From: Anarhynchus alexandrinus
Taxonomy: Eukaryota > Chordata > Aves > Charadriiformes > Charadriidae
Direction of reading: 5' to 3'
NCBI GenBank assembly: GCA_008711295.1
Contig: VUYV01000227.1
Coordinates: 940,667-1,004,666 of the forward strand
Length of the DNA: 64,000 nucleotides
Shown here in pieces: positions 36,201-47,500 of the stretch (position 1 is its first letter; every line of letters begins with the position of its first letter). The notes under the pieces were generated by a model. It ran no database searches and had not been told where the DNA came from. It saw only the letters and a program-made list of their open reading frames with translations. Made by a program: the position numbers and the translations under genes.

Positions 36201-36825
36201 GTTAGTACCATTGAAGATAATATCCTTGGGGGTATTAGGCGTAGAATCCCCCTCCCTTTTCCAGTTTGCTCTTTGCACAGCCTTACTTTGACTTTGCTAA
36301 ACACAGGGAAAAAAAAATAGACATGTCACCTCATCCACAGCTGAGAGCTAATTACCTGTAAAATACTTAAAATTCACTGTTATGTAGTTAGCATCAGCTC
36401 CCAAAGGACTCTAAGCTGGTTTCACTGAAGTTGTGTGTTCTCTAATCTAGGATGACAGAGGACTTTTGGCACAATCCCATATGACTCAACCCAGTGGGAG
36501 TTTCAGCACTGATTTAAATGGAATGGGATCCATGAAATCAAGTTAGAAAATCACTGCAGTATGGCTTTAACCTATCTCTGGTTAGAAAACAGCGCAATTA
36601 ACCATTGCTCCTCCTTCCATGACGGTAGTCATCCTGATTTGGGGTCTATATGTTCACACCAGTAATACTATAATAATCAGAAACTCTCATTGGTTGATGT
36701 CACATTATATCAGGTGCTCTATAAACACACACAAAAAATCCCCTAAAAACGAAACCCACACACCTGATTGCATGTCCTCAGAGTTTTACAGGATTTTCCC
36801 TTGTATTGTACATACCATTGTATAA
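33241..36825. other. Noncoding, nothing recognised
   Basis: AT-rich, with short homopolymers and a triplicated, palindrome-containing 'attaatt..ggtac' element at 35,946-36,000. No exon or transposon was recognised. Confidence 0.5.
35946..36000. repeat. Short tandem triplicate with 8-bp palindrome
   Basis: Three adjacent units of about 17-21 bp share 'attaatt' and 'ggtac': one ending 'ccagggtact', one ending 'ccatggtacc', one ending 'aaatggtaca'. The last two form an inverted repeat, GTACCATT at 35,979-35,986 and AATGGTAC at 35,992-35,999, around a 5-nt loop. Confidence 0.7.
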
Positions 36826-37493
36826 GGAGGAGAAGGACTCGGGGGTGTTGGTGGATGAGAAGCTCAACATGAGCTGGCAATGTGTGCTCACAGCCCAGAA
36901 AGACACCTGCATCCTGGGCTGCATCAAAAGAAGTGTGGCCAACAGGGTGAGGGAGGTGATTCTGACCCTCTACTCCGCTCCGGTGACACCCCACCTGGAG
37001 TACTGTGTCCAGCTGGGGGGCACCCAACATAAGAAGGACATGGACCTGTTGGAGCATGTCCAGAGGAGGACACTAAGAGGATCCAAGGGTTGGAGCCCCT
37101 CTGCTATAAGGACAGGCTGAGAGAGTTGGGGTTGTTCAGCCCGGAGAAGAGAAGGCTCCAGGGAGACTTTATAACAGCTTCACAGTGTGTGAAGGGGGCC
37201 TACAAGAAAGATGGAGAGGGACTTTTTACAAGGGCACGTAGGAATAGGATGAGGGGGAATGGCTTCAAACTGGAAGAGGGGAGATCACTCTGAGGGTGGT
37301 GAGGTACTAGAACAAATTGCCCAGAGAAGCTGTGGATGCCGCATCCTTGGAAGTGTTCAAGGCAGGGTTGGACGGGGCTTGGAGCAACCTGGTCTGGTGG
37401 GAGGTGTCCCTGCCCAGGGCAGGGGGGTGGGAACTAGATGATCTTTAAGTCCCTTCCAACCTAAACCATTCTATGATTCTATGATTCCATGAT
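36826..37493 (+). mobile_element. CR1 LINE, 5'-truncated, complete 3' end
   Basis: It starts within ORF2 at 'gaggagaaggactcgggggt' and ends with the CR1 terminus 'cattctatgattctatgatt' plus 'ccatgat'. The translated parts [21 protein letters not shown] and Q-H-K-K-D-M-D-L-L are the usual C-terminal region after the reverse transcriptase. The frame is broken at several places. A short internal deletion lies near 37,285, where the usual 'agattagatattaggaag' block is missing between 'ggggagat' and 'cactctgaggg'. It is a dead copy. Confidence 0.95.
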
Positions 37494-38671
37494 AATATCT
37501 AGCACAATGTCTATATTTTATTTTATTTTTCCAGTGGTGATAGGAGCAAAGCTTATCATGATTTGAACAATGAAAGCCTACAGAGAAAGCTTCAAGGAAA
37601 ATCAATGTAAATCCCCAAAGTCTGAACAGACTACAACACACAGAAAAGGAAAGAAAAGGGTGCAAAATAATGAGGTCCTCATCTGGTTTACATTATCTAT
37701 TTGATAATGCTGCTTTCCAGGTACCATACTCTTCACGCAGTATCAAAACCCTACTGATTATTGGCATTTTACAGAAACAACACCGACCAACCCTGCCACA
37801 TCGGCTGTACCACTGCAATTAGACGTTCCCAAACAACACACTTCACTGAACACCTTGTGGAAAGCTTAAATGACCCTTTCTCTTCCCACCCATCTTTTTT
37901 CTTCTTCCTTATGTTCTGTTATGTCATACTATGTTCTGTTATGTTCCGTTATGTTGTTATGTTATGTTGTTTTCTATGCTCGCAGCCCTTTGGGGATGTA
38001 TAATGAGAATAGCAGCAAAATGAGAAAGCAGAAAATACAAAGCAGTGAGCGTAGGTTTAGGTAAAGTGACAGCTGCCATTAGAGATAAGGTAATTCTACT
38101 AAAAGGCTCCAGCAGAGATTAAAAACTAGCCCACACTGCCAAGCTGCCAAAGAAAGAAAAGAGCTTGTTTCTAGGTATTTTTCTCTGCTGTTGTTTCTTC
38201 TTTTTTTTTGGTGGAAGGACGGAGGGCTGGTGAAATTCATAAAGAATTTATCCTCATCTTTCACTTCTATCCTCCTATAAATAGCTGGGGGAGGGGGGTG
38301 AGGGGAATAAAAAGATCCTCTTTTCCTTTAAAGAATATAGTTTCCTTTTTCTACAGATGTTGTTCTCCAAGCCCAGCCAGCTCCTGCCTTTTCTTGTTAT
38401 GCCCCACCAAAAACAAAAGACAGCACAAGAAAGGAAGAAAGGTGGCATGCAGACATAGTGAATTTTAAAATGCACATTCAGCCTTTTGTGAGTGTTTGAA
38501 AATAAATCCATGACAAAATTCCCTGTTAGTTAATCCATATTTGGCCGAGCTAATCACTTCTCCTTCAGTCTCCCTTATCTTCGAAATAAAATATGAAAAT
38601 TTTAAACAACCAAAAAGTACACAATTAAGAAAGTACAGTTATATGCTTCTTGCCCAGCTCGCTCTTCTTAC
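37494..38671. other. Noncoding with degenerate TTATG/TTCTG repeat
   Basis: AT-rich. A degenerate tandem repeat of 'ttatgttctg'-like units covers about 37,909-37,971. A short T run lies near 38,199-38,208. No exon was recognised. Confidence 0.5.
37909..37971. repeat. Degenerate 5/10-bp tandem repeat
   Basis: The words 'tatgttctgt' (twice), 'tatgttccgt', 'tatgttgt' and 'tatgttatgttgt' follow one another, giving a period of 5 to 10 bp. Confidence 0.7.
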
Positions 38672-38870
38672 AGAACAGCTTGAACCATACAACCTGCCTT
38701 GACGCTGTGTAGTTAAAGCTGTAATATTGGTCAAGAAAAGACAGTCCAAGGACGAGATTTGAGGACATAGCACTTCTTGTGAGATCTTGGGTAAATGTGT
38801 TATCCACATCTATCTCCATCTGTCCATTTGTAAAATCAAGACAAAATAACCCTGCCCGGACTATTCTCTG
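38672..38870 (-). other. Weak candidate exon, 199 nt
   Basis: On the minus strand a long T run is followed by 'tctaaaaatcaatctccacag' (in two parts: 'tctaaaaatc' and 'aatctccacag') as a possible branch site and acceptor, and the segment ends before 'gtaaga', a reasonable donor. The frame is open for all 66 codons plus one base (phase 0 to 1), including C-L-D-F-T-N-G-Q-M-E-I-D-V-D-N and L-V-L-G-L-S-F-L-D-Q-Y-Y. I do not recognise the product. Its phase-1 end does not fit directly onto the phase-0 start of the candidate at 4,652-4,769. Open runs of this length arise by chance, and the T run ends at an N base, so this is a weak call. Confidence 0.15.
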
Positions 38871-38893
38871 CTGTGGAGATTGATTTTTAGAAG

Positions 38894-38912
38894 AAAAAAA
38901 AAAAAAAAAAAA
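38894..38912 (+). repeat. A19 homopolymer ending at an N
   Basis: A run of 19 A directly before an undetermined base at 38,913; its true length is uncertain. Confidence 0.85.
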
Positions 38913-38913
38913 N
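38913..38913. other. Undetermined base (N)
   Basis: A single N at the end of the poly(A) run; probably an assembly or base-calling uncertainty in a homopolymer. Confidence 0.95.
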
Positions 38914-39049
38914 GATGACAAAGTCCCCGCTTACTGAATATATATTTACAATTCCTGCAGGCAGTTCACTGCCAGCCATCTCTGGGCTTTCTGCAGTGCT
39001 CCCGCTATAGTAGATCCAGTAGCGATACTCCCTGCTAGCTGGTGGCTAA

Positions 39050-39430
39050 TGCATCCTTAACAGGGATTAATAACCTAGAAGTACGAGCTGCAGCAGATAA
39101 ATATGAAGAAAATAGCAAAATGATTAAGTTAATTGGAGCTGATTTACCCATCAGTGTAATTGGCTAGGATTTTCACTTTAAAGATGGAAACTTTAAGCAG
39201 CCACCTTAAAAGACCAAATTACCTTGGAATAATAATTACTGAGAATGCTTGAAACACAATAAAATCCAGCTTTGATCCGATTTGAATGCTGTGAAGTTTG
39301 ACTCTGATAGGAAGGAGCAATTAATACACACTCTAAGGGGCAAACTCGAGGCAGTGAAGATGACTGTGCTGCCTGGAATCCGCTTAATTTAAAATCCCTA
39401 CATATTATTACCTCATAAAGCCCCTGATCT
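39050..39430. promoter_or_regulatory. Possible conserved noncoding element rich in homeodomain motifs
   Basis: The segment is dense in TAAT/ATTA-containing words: 'agggattaataacc', 'gattaagttaattggagc', 'cagtgtaattggc', 'aataataattactgag', 'gcaattaatacac' and 'ccgcttaatttaaaatcc'. Interspersed are 'gagctgatttaccc' and 'cagctttgatccga'. It has no repeat signature and no coherent open frame. This texture is common in deeply conserved vertebrate enhancers, but AT-rich DNA produces TAAT words freely, so conservation would have to be measured. Confidence 0.3.
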
Positions 39431-42400
39431 TGTTTTGTTGTGATTTTTTTTCCTATACATTTCTATTATCCAGACTTTTTACTATTATCTTACCTTTTAT
39501 GTGTGCTCTAGTACACTTCTGACAAAGAAGTTCATGTACTTCATCTACCCATCACAGATGAATGCCATGACTGTGAAATCAATGGGGTTTTTTTGTAGTT
39601 TTCTAATAAAAAATTTACAACGAGAAGTGTGTATGTGTGTGACCGTGAGGTATCTCATCCATAGAGAACACAAACCTGGAGTCCTCCTCACTTGGAAACT
39701 TTAACCTATTAGCCAAATAAACAGATTCCTGGCACGTTTCCCGCAGTGTTGGCCAGGGCGGACATCACGTATACTTGTATACACACTCAGAGGGATAATT
39801 GACTGAAAAGCATATGTAAAAGTTCATTTTTCGGTGATGTAAACAAAAAAACAAAATTCAAGGAAATGGAGCTCTTAACTGAAGAGACCGATTTAGTACT
39901 CTTGCACTTCAGTAAATTAGCCACACTATTCCAGTCATTGGAGTAGTTTTCAAGTGGGCAAACACCTGGCTGGCACATTTAGAAGGCAAATTTAACCATA
40001 TTTAGCTGCTACATCTCTAAAACCGAGTATTTTCCTTTTCTTTTTTTTTTTTTTAATAACTGAGTATATTACTGAAACGACCCGTACGCCTACCTTAATT
40101 CATCTAATGTCAGGGTCACCCCATTACGGAGCAAGCTTGTGCTTAAAACAGACAAACAAACAAATATATGTATATATATATTTGATTTAACCTGATTTTT
40201 AAAATCACAGGTCTAAATCATGTATTTGGTGATGGGACAGTCCCCTCTTTTCGAACTTCAGGGAAATGTAGAAGATGGGAAAAAGCTGCCATGGGCAATA
40301 TCTTCTGCTGAGACACATGATTAGACATCTGACAGACTTGAACTGGAATAGTATCCCCAGGCAACCAAACCTATTAACCTTTTTCCAGCAGCTGGCTAAA
40401 TCTAAAAAGCTCAGCAGTATCAATTTATACATTTGTACAGTCCTCAGTGAAATGGAAGTGGAACGATTCAAAAGGAAAAATCATGTGTTGATCTACAATG
40501 TAATATTAATAGCCAAGCTTGGGAGAAAATTGTGCAGAAATATCAGCATGACTATCCTGAATTAGGCATTTAAAGATAATTAAGCCAAAAATAGTATTTA
40601 GAGATTGCTGGACATCCTCTCAGTTTATGTGAATGTGTATAGATGGTGGAAGTATGATAAAGAAAGAAGAGATGCAACCAGATGATTCAGAAATAGAAAC
40701 GGAGACAAAATAGGTAAGAAACTAAGCCAATGTAATTATAGATATAAAGCATGTAGTTCAGAAGTTCTATATCAATAGATTTAATGACATATAAATAACC
40801 ATTTTAAAAAGGGCTTTACGAATTCTTGTCTTCATTCTTCCTAAAAGTAGACATTTAAATAAAATGAAAAGCCAGAGAGAAGAGTGTTAGCGTTGTCTTC
40901 TGTAAAGGGAGAGTTGAATCTTTTTGTCTTCAATGAAGGAGTAAAGAATCACATAAAGTGGTGACAATGCTGCAACTAGGAAAAAGGTGACTCATGTGCC
41001 AAAGCACAAAACCTGGCTCAAATTTTTTAGATTATCATCATGTCACATCACACATGCAAACAAAGGGAAATGTCAGTGAGACCTATGGACGATCATACGC
41101 ATTCAAAATTGAAATGTGGTTTAATACTAAGCTTTTTTTTGCATACAATTAACTGCTGATAAGAGAGAAATCCATATATGGTTTTGTTTTCCTTCCTTTT
41201 TCCAAGCTTTCCCTTTCCCTTGTCTTCTTCATTCCTTGCATACACCTCTGAAAATAAATCATAAAGCTGAATAAATCCAGCAAAGAGCAAACAATAGCCT
41301 CACCCGCTATGTCAGTCAAACTAGTCATGTTCCTGGTATTTCTGAGGAAATTTTGGGGGGTTTTTTGGTTTTCATTCTTCTTTTTTTATGACAGCTGATT
41401 ATCAGCTCTGATTATCATTTGTATTCTTTGCTGCTAACAGCTGTCAGGCTTCTTATTCTCAGTATGGATGATCTCAAATAGCTAGAAAAGGCCTATCAAA
41501 TCAGTTTTTGAAGTCTGAAGAGCAAGAGATCTGCATGTGGCACTCACATTTGCAGACGTCTGAATACAGAAATTGATATTTTTAAGAATGCAAGCGTGCT
41601 GGTCGGCAAAGCTGAGCAGCCACCATGTCTACCACTGAGTGAGCTCTTTCTGCCTTTCCACCCCAGCGCCAGGCCACCAACCCAACTTCTTTTTGAACTC
41701 TTTTTTGAACTCTGCAGCCATGAGCACTGCAGTAAAGGTCCTATTGTTTAGCTATATAATCTGCAGGATATATAAGAAAAAACCACTGGAAAGAGTCGGC
41801 CTGGGCTTTAGTTCCTTAAAAAAGGAGAACATGGGAAAAAGCGTCAGAAAGAAATGATGGCTTGGGGACAATAAATTCCCTTCCTGCTATCTTACTGCTC
41901 ACAGGGGGAAACAAGCCTCTCATGATTTATACAGAGAAAAATGATGAGAGTTGCAACTCTTATTATAGCAAGCCTGTTGTATATTAGCAGATGCGCTGTC
42001 ACTAAGTAGTGCAGAGACCAGAGAGCTGCTATATGTTGTACAGCCAGTGAAATCTATACTGGGTCCTGCCGTCAGCATCCTTCGGTAGCTCTGAGCACAC
42101 CTGAGCCTGTTTCACATCCCTGTTCACTACAGAGATGTAGTTACACTGGCTGGTTGAAGGTGGTACAGAGATGCTCCAGCCAGCTCTGGTCATTCCAGTT
42201 CTTGAAGCAGAACAGATGTGTCAGAGTAGCATTGACTTCATAGTTTGGCCCAGTACCGAAGCTGTGCTAGGTTGCCAAATCTGTTATATTATATATTCAA
42301 GATGGAGATCAGTATTTTTACACACAGTGACAATAATAAAGCTAAGCATGAAGTTATGGTATAAACATTATATAATATATAAACATTAGGTTTAGATTAT

Positions 42401-42634
42401 CGATAACCTGGCAACAGTATTGATGGTTATTGCATTAGGAGGACATGGACAACCATGTTTTTCCTTTCATACATATTTTCATCATTGAGTATACATAATA
42501 GATAGAGTAAGCAGCTCAGACATAGTTGTCCACATTTGCTCTAATGACTCCCATAAGTCACCTCCTTCAAGTGATATATATAAAGTCCTAGATCAGTATC
42601 AGATGTCAGGTGTTTTCTGTCCCTGTTCCCACAT
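39431..42634. other. Noncoding, nothing recognised
   Basis: AT-rich, with a T run at about 40,040-40,054 and a TA tract at about 40,166-40,181. A near-tandem 'ctttttgaactc' pair lies at about 41,690-41,712. No exon or transposon was recognised. Confidence 0.5.
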
Positions 42635-42715
42635 CTAACCCAGTAGATCACTGTGACCTTAGATGAGTCATTTAATCTCTCTCTTTCTATTTCACGTTCA
42701 CACATTAATGGACCT
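42635..42715 (+). mobile_element. MIR SINE relic (core)
   Basis: 'gatcactgtgaccttagatg', then 'agtcatttaatctctctc', then 'tttctatttcacg' follow the MIR core order 'tgtgaccttgggcaagtcac', 'ttaacctctctgtgcctcag'. It is diverged and short. Confidence 0.55.
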
Positions 42716-43450
42716 GAATAAAACTGCAGCAAGACAGAAAATAGTTTGCTATTATTCTGAAATATTCCCGCATTAAAAACATTTAACATAATGATGCCAT
42801 AAAAGAACTGATGTAGGACTGCTGAGAAGCTGGAACACAGATTTTTGTGTTCACATTGTCTATATTACTTAGATGATACCTTGAGGGTGCTTCCTGTTTA
42901 TGAGGTGATAACCGTTTCCTAAGCTATATAACTCCCAGGTTTATTATGCAAGGACACAAATATTCCAGCGTAACAGCAAGAGCTCTTAAGGCACTGCATA
43001 AAAAATTGGTCCTTCTTTTCATAATCAATCATATCCTTCTTGATTCCCACATCACTGCAACAGCCATTGTGTCCTTATTGTTCAGAAAAGTTAAGCAACA
43101 CAGAAAGAAAGTGATAGATTTTCTTTGCCTTTGATCTAAGGGGTCCATGGAAGAAACTGCATAATGTTATGGCATACACAAGGTTTGCTGGCAGAAGAGA
43201 ACCTGTGAACAGAGCCATATATTCCTAAATACAGAAAATTACAAATTCCGGAATAAAAGGAACTGATCCTTTAAGAGTGTGAGGAATATTTGCAAAAATG
43301 GCTTTTACACAGCCTAAGTAGGTAGGACTGACTACAACTTTCTACTTCACAGCTGAGTTTAAGTTTTTGCATGATGAGTCAAAGTTCAATTTAATGTTTA
43401 TAAAATTATTATATCTGGTGGAGACTATGATTATTCTGGTCTGGAGAAAA
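42716..43450. other. Noncoding, nothing recognised
   Basis: AT-rich sequence up to the target-site duplication of the solo LTR. Confidence 0.5.
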
Positions 43451-43455
43451 AGGTG
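43451..43455. repeat. Target-site duplication AGGTG (left)
   Basis: AGGTG directly precedes the TG of the LTR and recurs exactly at 44,595-44,599 after its terminal CA. Confidence 0.85.
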
Positions 43456-43779
43456 TGTATTTGGTTTGCATGTCAAGGTTTTGGTAGTGGGGGGGTGTTA
43501 CAGGGGTGGCTTCTGTGAGGAGCTGCTAGAAGCTTCGTCCATGTCCGACAGAGCCAATGCCAGCCAGCTCCAAGACGGACCTGCTGCTGGCCAAGGCTGA
43601 GATCATCAGCAACAGTGGTAGCACCTCTGGGATAACATAGTTAAGAAGGGGGGGGAAAAATAGGCAAAGGCAATCACAGCCAGGGAGAGGAGTGAGAATA
43701 TGTGAAAGCAACAGCTCTGCAGACACCAGGGTCAGTGAAGGAGGGGAGGAGGTCCTCCAAGCACCGGAGCAGAGATTCC

Positions 43780-44190
43780 CCTGTAGCCCGTGGTGAAGAC
43801 CATGGTGAGGCAGGCTGCCCCCCAACAGCCCAGTGAGGTCCATGGTAGAGCAGGTATCCACCTGAAGCCCATGGAGGACCCCACACTGGAGTGGATGGAT
43901 GCCCAAAGGAGGCTTTGACTCTGTGGGAAGCCTGTGCTGGAGCAGGTTCCTGGTAGGACCTGTGGCCCCGTGGAGAGAGGAGCCCACACTGGAGCAGGTT
44001 TGCTGGCAGGACTTGTGACCCTGTGGGGGATGCATGCTGGAGCAGTTGGTTCCTGAAGGACTGCACCCTGTGGAAGGGACCCACGCTGGAGTGGTTCATG
44101 GAGAACTGCAGCCCATGGGAAGGACCCATGTTGGAGAAGTTCACAGAGAACTGTCTCCCGTGGGAGGGACCCCACGCTGGAGCAGGGGCA
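43780..44190 (+). repeat. Minisatellite inside the LTR
   Basis: At least seven diverged copies of a unit containing 'cccacgctggagcagg' or a variant recur about every 44-52 bp, with 'ctgg' of the unit near 43,886, 43,937, 43,989, 44,037, 44,086, 44,130 and 44,177. The units also carry 'ctgtgggagggac'-like words. Earlier, more diverged copies probably reach back to about 43,780. Confidence 0.8.
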
Positions 44191-44405
44191 GAGTGTGAGG
44201 AGTCCTCCCCCTGAGGAGGAAGGAGTGGCAGAGACAATGTGTGATGAACTGACAAAAACCGCCATTCCCTGTCCCCCTGTGCCTCTTGGGGGGAGGAGGT
44301 GAAGAAATTGAGAATGAAGCTGAACCCGAGAAGAAAGGAGGGGTAGGGCGAAGTGTTTTTAAGATATGGTTTTATTTCTCATTATCCTACTCTGATATGA
44401 TTGGT

Positions 44406-44411
44406 AGTAAA
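44406..44411 (+). terminator. Decayed LTR polyadenylation signal AGTAAA
   Basis: AGTAAA sits about 190 bp before the LTR end, where the family, as I recall it, has AATAAA. It is followed by a T/C-rich stretch. This is an inference from LTR layout; activity is unknown. Confidence 0.4.
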
Positions 44412-44594
44412 TTAAACTAATTTCCCCCAGTTGAGTCTGTTTTGCCCATGACAGTAATTGCTGAGTGATCTCTCTGTCCTTATCTCGACCGACCACCCTT
44501 TCGTTATATATTCTGTCCCCTGTCCAGCTGAGGAGGAGAGTGACAGAGCGGCTTTGGTGGGCACCTGGTGTCCAACCAGGGTCAACCCACCACA

Positions 44595-44599
44595 AGGTG
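44595..44599. repeat. Target-site duplication AGGTG (right)
   Basis: An exact copy of the left 5-bp repeat, immediately after the terminal CA of the LTR. Confidence 0.85.
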
Positions 44600-47500
44600 A
44601 CTTCCAGAGAGCAACCCTGATTCGTCTTTGTAACCAGAGTACACTAAAGCATTCAGTTCTTTCCTATGGTTAATCCTTTTTCTGCTGAAACCAGGGAAGG
44701 AAGGAAAATCTTTAATATGCTGAAAGAAAGAAAGAATTCCAAACTAAAGTTATGACAGGGAATTTTTCACCTATGTGTAGTTTTTAAAAGATAGTTTATA
44801 TACTTTCTGTCAAAAAAATCCTAAAATATACAAAGCTTTAGAAGTTTGATGAAACAAGGCTTTTAATCAGTCTCAGGAGTTCTTTACCTTTGTGTATTTA
44901 CCATTTTTCCAGGAAATGTTTATATAATATGCATCATTTTGGTGTGCCTGGTTATTCCTTTTTGAAAAGTATCTCACTTTCCAGCTTCAGGTGGGAACAC
45001 TGAAACCAGCTTGCTGGACAGCCAGAACCAGTGGCAATACAGAACCCCATCTTTACTGGACTTCGAACAAAGGACCTGAAAACAACGCAGGAGATTTTCT
45101 ACGGCTGCCGGTCTGAAATCCTACAGGCTGTCACATGGCCATGAGCATGGCCCGTGTCCTCTGTTGTCTGCCTTTCTGCCTGCAGAAATGTCTGCACTGG
45201 AGACTTTTTCATGTCTTACTTGTAAAGGGATCAGATGCTGACTGCCGTTCTTGTTTTGGAGGCTCTGCTGTAGTTCTCCCATAGAGAAGCACAACACAAG
45301 ATACGGAGCTCATCTGCAGCCTGTCAGTTCGCTTTAGTACTTAATGTCAAGAACTTAAACAGTGTTTTTTGTGTCTAGTACCACGTATAATTATTCAGCC
45401 TTTCGCTGTGCCTACATTACAGAAAAAAAAAATACAATTCTCTCTCCTTCACCATAGTATGTGTTACAGTTTTTTAAGTTATGCCAGTTCAGGAAGCATT
45501 TTTTTTATTTCCATCTTTCTTTGAGAACACAGAAGTTCAAGTTTACTCCTCCCACCTTTTTAAGTTGAAGGACATGAAAATTTAGTGCGGATATTTGTTC
45601 CCATGGTAGGCTTCCTTCTCAGCATGCAGTAATGTGAAACCGAACACTCATTTGATTATAAATCCACTCGGAGGAATTGCAAAAAGAATTCCCCACAGCA
45701 AATGTCTGGAAAGCTCAAGCTGGCTTAAATTGAAACCTAAATCATTCTCTGTTAACAATAGTTTTCTCTTGAGAAATACACCTGCCAGGTTAGCTTGCAC
45801 GTGCGGGGTGAGACCTGAAGACGAGCAGCAGTGGAGTCACACTCAGCTGCATTGGCTGCTCTGCTCCTTCGCTTCCTAAGTGGACTGCCAAGGCACTTCA
45901 GCATCAGACACAGGATCTGCATCTAAGGCAGGCAGGTAAAATTTCAATTCCAACTGTCAGGGCCGATAGAGAAAAACAGCGGAAAAGGCATAAAAGATAT
46001 TCCATTAAAACAGGAACTGGTCCTGATAGAATATGACCTTATCCCGGTGACCATCTGTTTTATGTTTAAGCTTTTTTGGCAAGTCTGATAGGAACAGTAG
46101 TGTTTCTGAATTTCCTATAGCGAACTTTGATATTATATGATAATCTACAATAAGAAAGGGGGGGCTTTAAATACAGACGGCTCTCGTGCTGCCGGACAGC
46201 CTGAGTTCTGTGTCATTAGCACTGAGCACCATTGCACTAAAAGGAGTAAGGGTAAAATCGCATTTAGTTCTAGCACCCGGCGTGGGAATTTTGTTGCAGA
46301 GAAGTGGAGTGATGTTCAGGCCCCACATGGAAGACTGGTACTTGTTTTTGAGTTGGATTAAAGAAAATGGAAAGAAATGAAGGAAGCTTCATACAGAGGT
46401 AAATAAACATTGTACTGACATGCCAAGATATAAACTAACCTGGACAAGAGCATCAAGTAAGACAGAGGTAACAAATCCACAGAAATAAGTTGGAATTATC
46501 TGATGTAATGAGTTGATGGACCGAAGCAGAAACTTTTAAGGGTGTGATTCATCTAATCATTGTATGCATGTTTACAATAGGTCAGAGAAATTACCCTAAT
46601 GTGCCCATTTTTCTCCAGAGATGATTAATACAACCTAAGGGGATTGCTGCAGATGTAATCATCTCCCGTAAATATAATGAATAGTAACACTGGCATCTAC
46701 AGTGTAAAATACAATGATTTACAGTTTTGGTTTACAGGTATTTGGGCAATTTTTTCTTCCCTTTCCAACAATTTTTTTAAGATTCCTTAAGAGCAATGAG
46801 ATTTATAGATTCATTGGATAAAACTCCTCAAACCTCTAAATAAAAAAATAGTTTGGCTTGTGAAGGAAAAGTAGGTATCAATTACTTCCCAAAGCAAAAG
46901 CAGACACTCAAAATAAGAACATATACATGCAATACCTGGGTAAGTTGTGAGTGGTCAACAGGTCCCAGTACTATGAAAGAAAAAAGAAAAAAATATACTT
47001 CCTAGCTACAATTGCAGGGACTCTAATGCCACATGAAGGAAATATGAAAGAGTGAGTGTGCAGTTTGCTTCAGAAAAGGCATGACAGGGGAAACAACAAA
47101 AGTATACAAAATAATTAGTCAAATTAAGAAATTGCATAAGGCTTTTTTTCAATTTCTTCCTTCTTTTCCCCCATGTTAATAACAAACACTCAGCACAACT
47201 CCATTGTGGCAAATGGAAACTGATGGAGAAAATGTATTCACATAACTCAGCGTTAACCTGTGGTATCAACAGTTCATTTCCCTTATAGAAGAGAAATATA
47301 GAAAAAGTTTGGCCAAAATAGTCATCCTGAGTTGCAGCAGTAAGTGCAAACAAAAAAGCATTTTGATAGGCACACTAACCTTCAGTCTTCAGGATTTAGG
47401 TCAATTGTTTTGGTGTGGTCGATTGCTAACAGGCAAGAGCAAGGACTACATACTTCTTTGAGGCAGTTTTTCTCTGGGAGTGTCTGGGTAGTCCTTATGA

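Larger units (their letters stand above)
43456..44594 (+). mobile_element. Solo LTR of an endogenous retrovirus, about 1.14 kb
   Basis: The element begins TGTATTTGGTTTGC and ends CAACCCACCACA, giving the TG...CA ends of a retroviral LTR. It is flanked by a perfect 5-bp direct repeat AGGTG; 5 bp is usual for class III (ERVL-like) elements. Nothing like gag, pol or env lies between the ends or beside it, so it is a solo LTR left by recombination. I recognise the family as a common avian LTR but cannot give its library name. Landmarks are a degenerate TATA-like 'acatagttaag' near 43,636, a decayed polyadenylation signal AGTAAA at 44,406-44,411, and a minisatellite of 44-52-bp units at 43,780-44,190. 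Minus-strand open frames of 169-193 codons inside it come from the stop-poor minisatellite and are not genes. Confidence 0.9.

Noticed and set aside
41610..41635. Good Kozak context start codon followed by a five-residue frame
   Set aside because: Too short to mean anything without transcript evidence.
43526..44265. Overlapping minus-strand open frames of 169-193 codons
   Set aside because: They lie entirely inside the LTR minisatellite, whose repeated unit happens to lack stops in several frames; there is no gene context.
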